Translations under genes and position numbers: made by a program
In this document: positions 58,009-64,000 of the stretch, piece after piece
Numbering within the stretch: position 1 is the first letter of the stretch
How the letters are laid out: each line of letters begins with the position of its first letter
From: Bifidobacterium avesanii
GTDB lineage: Bacteria; Actinomycetota; Actinomycetes; Actinomycetales; Bifidobacteriaceae
Assembly (NCBI RefSeq): GCF_009299475.1
Contig: NZ_WBSN01000013.1
Span: 1-64,000, forward strand
Reading direction: 5' to 3'
Length of the DNA stretch: 64,000 nt
Notes under the pieces: generated by a model
Told to the model about the DNA's origin: nothing
The model's input: only the letters and a program-made list of their open reading frames with translations
The model's database searches: none

Positions 58009-58123
58009 GACGGCCGCCTCTTTCCCTCGTTCGATCGAATAAATCCCAAAAGCCATCCCAGTGTGCCACACTTCCGCGCCGGGCGGGCCATCGTCTCACG
58101 TTCATCCGTACTCGCCCGTGCAA

Positions 58124-58186
58124 AAGTTGCAGATCCGTGCGTATTGGACGCCCGATCGGCACTCCATGCGCGCGGATCTGCAACTT
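58124..58186. repeat. 63-bp inverted repeat between divergent genes
   Basis: AAGTTGCAGATCCG (58124-58137) and CGGATCTGCAACTT (58173-58186) are exact complements around 35 bp. Lies in the intergenic space between the AEC gene and dapE. Confidence 0.75.
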
Positions 58187-58260
58187 CTGCCGGCGTGACC
58201 GGCCTAACGGTTCGTCTCACAAGGTAAGCGGCCCGCGTTACATGCGAACCCGCGCGCGGT

Positions 58261-58266
58261 TACGAT
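58261..58266 (+). promoter_or_regulatory. -10 box of dapE, leaderless start
   Basis: TACGAT ends six bases before the ATG at 58273. No Shine-Dalgarno site is seen before either possible ATG (58273, 58276), consistent with a leaderless mRNA. Confidence 0.5.
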
Positions 58267-58272
58267 GGTCGC

Positions 58273-59439
58273 ATGATGAACGTTGAGCCGACCGCCCTGC
58301 TGGAGAAGATCATGGGCGTGTATTCCGTAAGCGACGACGAGACGCCGCTCGCCGACCTGATCGAATCCTTCCTTGAGGATCAGTGCCCGCACCTGACCGT
58401 CCGCCGCCACGGCGACACGCTGGTCGCCTCCACCGAGCTCGGCCGCGACCGCCGCGTGATCCTCGCCGGCCACATCGACACCGTGCCGGTCATTGACAAC
58501 TTCCCGCCGCGCTGGCTCGAGCCCGGCGACCCGCTGATCCGCCCCGAAATCGCGGAGGCCCACCCCGGCGAGCGCGTGATGTGGGGGCGCGGCGCCACGG
58601 ACATGAAGGCGTCCGACGCGGTCCTGCTGCACCTCGCCGCCACGCTCACCGAGCCGAAGGCCGACCTGACGTACGTGTTCTACGACCATGAGGAGGTGGC
58701 CGCGGAGAAGAACGGCCTGCGCAAGGTCGTCGAGGCGCACCCCGACTGGATCCAAGGCGACTTCGCGATCATCGGCGAGCCCACCAACTGCGGCATCGAG
58801 GGCGGCTGCAACGGCACGATCCGCTTCGACGTGGTCGCGCACGGCGTCGCCGCGCATTCGGCCCGCGCGTGGATGGGCGTCAACGCCATCCACAAGGCCG
58901 CCGAGATCCTCAACCGCCTCAACGCCTACGAGCCGGCCGACGTGCCCGTGGACGGGCTCACGTACCGCGAGGGCCTCAACGCCACGCTCATCTCCGGCGG
59001 CAAGGGCACCAACGTCATCCCCGACGAATGCCGCGTGCACGTGAACTACCGCTTCGCACCGGACAAGACGGTCGCCCAGGCCAAGGCGCTCATGATGGGC
59101 GCGGACGCCGGCGCCGAACTCGGCAACGGCGAGCGCGAGGCCACCGGCGGCGTGTTCGAGGGCTTCGGCATCGAGATGAAGGACGAGTCGCCGTCCGCCC
59201 GCCCCGGCATGGACGCGCCGTTCGCCGTCGAGCTCGCCCGGCTCGTCAGGGAGCGCACCGGCCGCGACCCGATGGCCAAGCTCGGCTGGACCGACGTGGC
59301 CCGCTTCTCCGCGCTCGGCATCCCGGCCGTGAACCTCGGCGCCGGCGACCCGCTGCTCGCGCACAAGCACGACGAGCAGGTGCCCGAGTCCGACCTCGCG
59401 CTGCTCGCGGGCATCCTCACCGACGCGCTGTCGGCCTGA
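58273..59439 (+). CDS. dapE: Succinyl-diaminopimelate desuccinylase
   Basis: M20-family zinc hydrolase producing LL-diaminopimelate for lysine and peptidoglycan. 388 residues. Metal and catalytic residues are in [23 protein letters not shown] (Glu pair), IGEPTN and the C-terminal AHKHDEQ (His). The dimerisation domain starts near [13 protein letters not shown]. Length and motifs are normal for the actinobacterial type. Functional partner of lysA at 22.3 kb. Confidence 0.94.
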   Translation: MMNVEPTALLEKIMGVYSVSDDETPLADLIESFLEDQCPHLTVRRHGDTLVASTELGRDRRVILAGHIDTVPVIDNFPPRWLEPGDPLIRPEIAEAHPGERVMWGRGATDMKASDAVLLHLAATLTEPKADLTYVFYDHEEVAAEKNGLRKVVEAHPDWIQGDFAIIGEPTNCGIEGGCNGTIRFDVVAHGVAAHSARAWMGVNAIHKAAEILNRLNAYEPADVPVDGLTYREGLNATLISGGKGTNVIPDECRVHVNYRFAPDKTVAQAKALMMGADAGAELGNGEREATGGVFEGFGIEMKDESPSARPGMDAPFAVELARLVRERTGRDPMAKLGWTDVARFSALGIPAVNLGAGDPLLAHKHDEQVPESDLALLAGILTDALSA

Positions 59440-59772
59440 CGTGCGCCGGGCCGACAGCGCGTCGGGCCCGCTCCGGCCGCGGATGGACGGCGGGTTACGG
59501 CAAGGTGTCGCGCCGTGGTCATGTCGCGGCCGAAAGTGTGTCATACTAAAAAGCGGCGGACCTGCATGCCGCCAATCCGCGAAGGCGTCGATCCCCTTGC
59601 GCACGGAGGCAGTTTCCATGACTGCATGCGCAAGCGCCGGTGTCCGCCCTCGTGCAAGCAAGCTTTTTGAGTGAATTCTCGATCGGCGCGCCAAGGTGCG
59701 CGGCCACGGTGAGAGCGTGGCGTGAGAGCCGGACGGGACCTGAACATAAGCGGCTCGATGCAGCGCGCCGCG
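59440..59772 (+). promoter_or_regulatory. Long structured leader of the RNase E/G gene
   Basis: No gene. CTTGCGC (about 59597) and GCGCAAG (about 59628) enclose an inner GGCAGT/ACTGCA pairing, a candidate hairpin. CATACT near 59542 is a possible -10 box, which would give a leader of about 230 nt. RNase E genes are autoregulated through structured leaders in other bacteria; that this happens here is inference. Confidence 0.4.
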
Positions 59773-59781
59773 AGGAGCATC

Positions 59782-62670
59782 GTGCCCACAGACAACCAGA
59801 ACGGTTTCGGCGCGCCCGAAACCGATGCAACCGCAACCAATAATTCGTCCTCCGCATCCCCGGCGTCCTCCGCGTCCGATTCGCCGGCCCCCCGCCGACG
59901 CCGCACGGGCCGTCGCGTGGTGCGCGCCGCCGGAGCCGCGGGCAGCGCCCTGCCCATGCACGTGCAGGAGCCGCAGTTCGAGGAGCCCGCCATTGAGGGC
60001 CGTTCCGCCCGCGCCCGCCGCCGCGCCGCCGCGCAGGATTCCCCGGACACCAACGCCGAGAACCGTCATGAGCGCGCGCTCGAGGCGGTCGGCGAGCTGT
60101 CCTTCATCCGCGGCGCCGCCGCTTCCGCGTCCGGTTCTTCCACTTCCGCCGGCGCTTCCGCGGCCGTGTCCGCCGGTCTCGCCGCGCTGGCCGGCAGCGC
60201 CCGCCGCTCGGGTCGCCCGATGACCTCCCTGCTCTTCCAGGAGCCGGTGCTGCCGACCCGTCATGCCGCCGCCTCCGCTTCCGTCTCCGCGGACGACGCG
60301 CGCGACGAGGACGACGACGAGTCCCGCGAAGCCGTCCGCCGTCCGCGCCGCCGCCGTCTGCCCGCCGCCGAGGATCTGGGCATCGAGCTGCCTGAGCCGC
60401 GCGATGTCCGCCGTTCCCGCGCCGCGCGCGATGACGGCGACGAGCGCGACGACGAGTCCCGTGATTCCCGTGATTCCCGTGATTCCCATGAGGAAGGCGC
60501 CACGCGCACCCGTCGCCGCACCCGTTCGCGTTCCGCCGTCCGCGATGAGTCCCGCGATGAGTCCCGCGACGAGGCCGCCGAGGAGCAGCCGCGCGTCCGC
60601 GAGCGCCGCGCCGCCCGCGACGAGGAGTACGATCCGGACAACGACACCCGCCGTTCGCGCCGCTCCCGCCGCCTGAACGCGCAGGAGCGCCGCGCCGCCG
60701 CCGAGGTGGAGCAGATCGAGCAGGACCTCGAATACGACGACATCACCTACGCGCCGATCGACGTGGACGAATCCGTCTCCGCCGAGGAATCCGGCGCGTC
60801 CTCCGAGGCCGCCGAGGACCGCAAGGCCGGCGAGGGATCGTCCGACGAGTCCGGCGAGACGACCACGCGCCGCCGTCGCCGTCGCCGCTCCGGCCACGAC
60901 GCGGACGCCGCCGATGCCGGCTCCGACCGCTCCGACCGCGATCGCGACCGTGCGTCCTCCGAGGACGACGAGGACGAGGACTCCGGCGTGACCCGTCGCC
61001 GTCGCCGTCGCCGCGGCTCCCGCGCCGCCGAGGACGAGGACGACGCCCCGCTCGTGCGCCGCTCCCGCAAGCAGCAGTACATCGACGAGATCACCGACAT
61101 CGAGGGCTCCACGCGCCTCGAGGCCAAGAAGCAGCGCCGCCGCGACAACCGCCGCGAGCGCTCCCGCCAGTCGCAGCTCATGGAGCAGGACTTCCTCGCC
61201 CGCCGCGAGCACGTGAACCGCCTCATGGTGGTGCGCGAGCGCGAGCACCACACGCAGATCTCCGTGATCGAGGACAACGTGCTGGTGGAGCACTACGTCT
61301 CCGACATCCAGGAGGTCGCCACCGTCGGCAACATCTACCTCGGCCGCGTGCAGAACGTGCTGCCCAGCATGGAGGCCGCGTTCGTGGACATCGGCCAGAC
61401 CCGCAACGGCGTGCTCTACGCCGGCGAGGTCAACTGGGACGCCGCCCGCCTCGACGGCCAGCCGCGCCGCATCGAGCTCGCGTTCAAGTCCGGCGACCCG
61501 GTGCTCGTGCAGGTCACCAAGGACCCGATCGGCCACAAGGGCGCGCGCCTGACCTCGCAGATCACGCTCGCCGGCCGCTTCCTGGTGCTCGTGCCGTCCG
61601 GCGGCATGACCGGCGTGTCCCGCAAGCTCTCCGAGCGCGAGCGCAGCCGCCTCAAGTCCATCGTCTCCAAGATCGCGCCGAAGGACATGGGCGTGATCAT
61701 CCGCACCGCCGCCGAGGGCGCCTCCGAGGAGGCCATCACCAAGGACCTCGAGAACCTCGTCAAGCAGTGGGAACGCATCAACGCCAAGCGCGAGGAGTTC
61801 TGGCACGGCAAGCGCCCGAAGCTGCTGCAGGGCGAGCCGGACGTGGCCATCCGCGTGGTGCGCGACATCTTCAACGACGACTTCAACAAGCTCATCGTGG
61901 AGGGCGACCACGTCTACGCGCGCATCGAGGAATACCTCGACACCATGGCCCCGGACCTTCGCGACAAGCTCGAGAAGTGGGACCCGGCCGAGCACGAGGG
62001 CAAGGACGTGTTCGACAAGTGGCAGATCGACGGCCAGCTCAGGAAGGGCATGGAGCGTCAGGTCTACCTGCCCTCCGGCGGCTCGCTGGTGATCGACCGC
62101 ACCGAGGCCATGACCACGATCGACGTGAACACCGGCCGCTTCATCGGCAAGGGCAAGTCGCTCGAGGAGACCGTGACCCGCTGCAACCTCGAGGCGAGCG
62201 AGGAGATCGCCCGCCAGCTGCGCCTGCGCGACATCGGCGGCATGGTCATGATCGACTACGTGGACATGGTCATGCCCGCGAACCGCGACCTGGTGCTGCG
62301 CCGTCTGGTGGAGTGCCTGGCGCGCGACCGCACCAAGCACCAGGTGGCCGAGGTCACCTCGCTCGGTCTGGTGCAGATGACCCGCAAGCGCGTGGGCCAG
62401 GGCCTCGTGGAAGCGTTCTCCGAGGAGTGCCCGACCTGCAAGGGACGCGGCTTCATCCTGCACGACGAGCCCACCGTGTCCGCCTCGTACGACGATCCGT
62501 ACGCCTTGAAGGGCGGCGATCCGTTCATCAAGACGAACAAGCACGGCCGCGGCACCACGGCCCCCAAGGAGCCCGCCGCCCCGCAGGGATCGTCCGCGGA
62601 CGTCAAGGCCAAGCTCGCCCAGATCGCAGCCGCCGCGGTGGCCGCGAACCGGGCCGAGGACGAGGAGTGA
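59782..62670 (+). CDS. rne: Ribonuclease E/G
   Basis: Endoribonuclease for mRNA decay and rRNA/tRNA processing, 962 residues from the chosen GTG. AGGAG lies four bases before it; GTG at 59722 and ATG at 59758 have no such site. Residues 1-490 are low-complexity Arg/Asp/Glu/Ser/Ala sequence including [13 protein letters not shown], as in actinobacterial RNase E. The S1 domain begins near 515 ([20 protein letters not shown]). Catalytic metal ligands are in TTIDVNTG (about 777-784) and MIDYVDM (about 821-827). Zinc-link CPTCKGRG is at about 880-887. The C-terminal tail is short. Confidence 0.92.
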   Translation: MPTDNQNGFGAPETDATATNNSSSASPASSASDSPAPRRRRTGRRVVRAAGAAGSALPMHVQEPQFEEPAIEGRSARARRRAAAQDSPDTNAENRHERALEAVGELSFIRGAAASASGSSTSAGASAAVSAGLAALAGSARRSGRPMTSLLFQEPVLPTRHAAASASVSADDARDEDDDESREAVRRPRRRRLPAAEDLGIELPEPRDVRRSRAARDDGDERDDESRDSRDSRDSHEEGATRTRRRTRSRSAVRDESRDESRDEAAEEQPRVRERRAARDEEYDPDNDTRRSRRSRRLNAQERRAAAEVEQIEQDLEYDDITYAPIDVDESVSAEESGASSEAAEDRKAGEGSSDESGETTTRRRRRRRSGHDADAADAGSDRSDRDRDRASSEDDEDEDSGVTRRRRRRRGSRAAEDEDDAPLVRRSRKQQYIDEITDIEGSTRLEAKKQRRRDNRRERSRQSQLMEQDFLARREHVNRLMVVREREHHTQISVIEDNVLVEHYVSDIQEVATVGNIYLGRVQNVLPSMEAAFVDIGQTRNGVLYAGEVNWDAARLDGQPRRIELAFKSGDPVLVQVTKDPIGHKGARLTSQITLAGRFLVLVPSGGMTGVSRKLSERERSRLKSIVSKIAPKDMGVIIRTAAEGASEEAITKDLENLVKQWERINAKREEFWHGKRPKLLQGEPDVAIRVVRDIFNDDFNKLIVEGDHVYARIEEYLDTMAPDLRDKLEKWDPAEHEGKDVFDKWQIDGQLRKGMERQVYLPSGGSLVIDRTEAMTTIDVNTGRFIGKGKSLEETVTRCNLEASEEIARQLRLRDIGGMVMIDYVDMVMPANRDLVLRRLVECLARDRTKHQVAEVTSLGLVQMTRKRVGQGLVEAFSEECPTCKGRGFILHDEPTVSASYDDPYALKGGDPFIKTNKHGRGTTAPKEPAAPQGSSADVKAKLAQIAAAAVAANRAEDEE

Positions 62671-62708
62671 CGCGGTTCCAGTCACTTTGACACGCCCGGG
62701 CGTCCGGT

Positions 62709-62737
62709 TTGACTTGACGCCCGGCGTGGTGTAAATT
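62709..62737 (+). promoter_or_regulatory. Promoter of rplU-rpmA
   Basis: TTGACT (62709-62714), a 17-bp spacer and TAAATT (62732-62737): the best match to the vegetative consensus in the window. It gives a leader of about 65 nt. Confidence 0.75.
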
Positions 62738-62808
62738 TTTGCGTCGGTGTCTAACCGCGGGCTCGGCGCGTTAGGCAAGAAGCTTTCCAAGTTAATAAAG
62801 GATTGGTT

Positions 62809-63117
62809 ATGTACGCGATTGTGAAGGCCGGTGGCCATCAGGAAAAGGTCGAGGTCGGCGACGTGATCTACGTCAACCGTCTCGAGGCGAAGAACGGCGA
62901 GACCGTGGAGTTCCCGGCCGCCCTCGTGGTCGACGGCGCCAAGGTCACCCTGGCCGCCGCTGATCTGGCCAAGATCTCCGTCAAGGGCGAAGTCGTCAAC
63001 GACGAAGCCAAGGGCCCGAAGATCAACATCCAGAAGTTCAAGAACAAGACCGGCGTTGCCCGTCGCAAGGGTCACCGTCAGAAGCTGACCGGCGTCAAGA
63101 TCACGGCTATCGCCTGA
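62809..63117 (+). CDS. rplU: 50S ribosomal protein L21
   Basis: 102 residues starting [19 protein letters not shown], with the C-terminal [23 protein letters not shown] basic region characteristic of L21, which binds 23S rRNA near L20. AAAGGA precedes the ATG at 62809. First gene of rplU-rpmA. Confidence 0.98.
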   Translation: MYAIVKAGGHQEKVEVGDVIYVNRLEAKNGETVEFPAALVVDGAKVTLAAADLAKISVKGEVVNDEAKGPKINIQKFKNKTGVARRKGHRQKLTGVKITAIA

Positions 63118-63157
63118 TTTTTCCGGCAGTCGGTTTAGGAATCGAAAGGAACCAGAC

Positions 63158-63409
63158 ATGGCACACAAGAAGGGCGCGTCCAGCTCTCGCAACGGTCGCG
63201 ATTCGAATCCCCAATACCTCGGCGTGAAGAAGTTCGGCGGCGAAGCCGTCGTGGCCGGCAACATCATCGTGCGTCAGCGTGGCACCAACTTCCACCCGGG
63301 CCACAACGTCGGCATGGGCAAGGATCACACCCTGTTCGCCCTGACCGACGGCGCCGTGAAGTTCGGCGTGCGCCGCGATCGCAAGGTCGTCGACGTCATC
63401 GCCGCCTGA
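63158..63409 (+). CDS. rpmA: 50S ribosomal protein L27
   Basis: 83 residues starting [20 protein letters not shown], whose N-terminus reaches the peptidyl-transferase centre. There is no cleavable N-terminal extension of the Firmicutes type, so no processing protease is needed. GAAAGGAACC precedes the ATG. In many bacteria obgE follows; here a terminator and repeats come next, so obgE is not co-transcribed within this window. Confidence 0.98.
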   Translation: MAHKKGASSSRNGRDSNPQYLGVKKFGGEAVVAGNIIVRQRGTNFHPGHNVGMGKDHTLFALTDGAVKFGVRRDRKVVDVIAA

Positions 63410-63434
63410 GCGCATCGAGCTGCATAGCTTTCCC

Positions 63435-63474
63435 AAAGGCCGCATTCCGCATTCGCGCGGGGTGCGGCCTTTTG
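63435..63474 (+). terminator. Terminator of rplU-rpmA
   Basis: AAAGGCCGCA (63435-63444) pairs with TGCGGCCTTT (63463-63472), followed by TGCG. Confidence 0.8.
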
Positions 63475-63896
63475 CGTATCCGGGGGCTGTCCGTCATCCC
63501 CCATATAGTCGCGCATTCCATGTGTCTGCTGTTCCATGTGTCTGCCGTTTCGCGCTCGTTTTTCTTCGCATGCCCGCTATGTCGGTGTCTGGCAGCCGCG
63601 TATTCGCCGTTCCGCGCGCCCGCATCTGTGCGCTCTGTACCTACCATCCCGGTTCCCCCGTCTTTTCGCATCCAGCATCCTCGGTATCCAGCACGCGATT
63701 TCCTCCATCTACCGGCATGTCGGTTTTCCGGTTCCCGCATTCCATGTGTCTGCCATTTCAGATGTCTGCCGTTCCGCGCGCCCGTCCTCCCGCATATCCG
63801 TTCCTTGCATGTCTGTATTGCGCCCCCTGCCTGCGTCGCGCCCCCTATCTGGCTCTTTCCCGCTTTGCGCTCTGCTGCACACCTCATCCTTCCAAC
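63475..63896. other. Gene-free region with decayed repeats
   Basis: Short repeated words GTTCCATGTGTCTGC (about 63517-63545) and CATTCCATGTGTCTGCC (about 63738) with CCGTTCCGCGCGCCCG (about 63617 and 63766, 149 bp apart) suggest an old duplication. Frames are open on both strands but none has a start signal or family resemblance. Confidence 0.4.
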
Positions 63897-64000
63897 TTGC
63901 GGGCTGAAAACGACGAAATCCGCTGTTCTAAGCGCCAAACCCCCGCTGTAGCGTCCGTTTGGCGCTTAGAATTCCAGATTTCATCGTTTTGAGCCCGCAA
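63897..64000. repeat. 104-bp long inverted repeat at the window edge
   Basis: TTGCGGGCT (63897-63905) pairs with AGCCCGCAA (63992-64000); inner arms AAAACGACGAAATC/GATTTCATCGTTTT and TTCTAAGCGCCAAAC/GTTTGGCGCTTAGAA extend the stem to about 40 bp with two small interruptions. Same architecture as the other long inverted repeats in this window. It may continue beyond the edge. Confidence 0.8.

Noticed and set aside
58204-63267. A 1687-codon open frame on the minus strand across dapE and the RNase E/G gene
   Set aside because: It is the antisense of two well-supported genes in GC-rich DNA; its residues (runs of G, R, A, V, L) match no family and it has no start signal.
63475-63992. Overlapping plus-strand frames of 123-176 codons after rpmA
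   Set aside because: Cys/Arg/Ser/Pro-rich residues with no family resemblance; the sequence is repeat-derived and follows a terminator.

Overview
The window is high-GC chromosomal DNA that I read as Bifidobacterium (Actinobacteria, Bifidobacteriaceae). The reasons are the atpBEFHAGDC operon with an extended delta and a short epsilon subunit, NucS instead of MutS/MutL at this locus, the argS-lysA-hom-thrB block, a bifidobacterial-type N-acetylhexosamine kinase next to a class II GalT, and many LacI/AraC-controlled glycosidase genes. Species cannot be decided from the sequence.

Layout. 1-127 is the 3' end of an IS3-type transposase. 949-1025 is an initiator tRNA (minus). 1.56-2.6 kb is metA, and 2.96-9.9 kb is the complete F1Fo ATP synthase operon. 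10.7-18.3 kb holds housekeeping and envelope genes (nucS, an FKBP lipoprotein, two envelope proteins of unknown function, a thioredoxin/TPR protein, a CYTH protein, tRNA-Arg, ridA). 19.0-26.5 kb holds argS, a tiny zinc-binding-type protein, and the aspartate-family amino-acid genes lysA, hom and thrB. 26.7-32.4 kb holds a Maf-Nudix fusion, a LacI regulator, nahK and galT. 32.8-53.6 kb is a glycan-use region: a DUF2264 protein, an SGNH esterase, two paralogous ABC solute-binding lipoproteins without permeases, two AraC regulators, a GH2 enzyme, a 1117-residue DUF5107/TPR protein, a GH35 enzyme and a YesL-type membrane protein. 54.3-64 kb holds an ABC exporter pair, an AEC transporter, dapE, an RNase E/G and rplU-rpmA.

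How the genes work together. metA, hom, thrB, lysA and dapE belong to the aspartate family pathway (Met, Thr, Lys/diaminopimelate). nahK and galT funnel amino sugars or galactose into UDP-sugars. The 33-54 kb block looks like intracellular breakdown of galactose- and uronate-containing plant or host glycans; the substrate is inference.

The most unusual property is in the gene-free gaps. They hold at least eight short arrays of palindromic or inverted motifs. The motif differs from array to array, but repeats recur at 42, 51-52, 62 or 82-83 bp, which are close to 4, 5, 6 and 8 turns of B-DNA. There are also dispersed hairpin families: seven 40-nt copies of a TCGTTCCAA hairpin, three copies of a ~117-bp element with terminal inverted repeats, two copies of a GCCCAAT double hairpin, and several single long inverted repeats. 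None of these codes for protein and I cannot assign them to a described element class.
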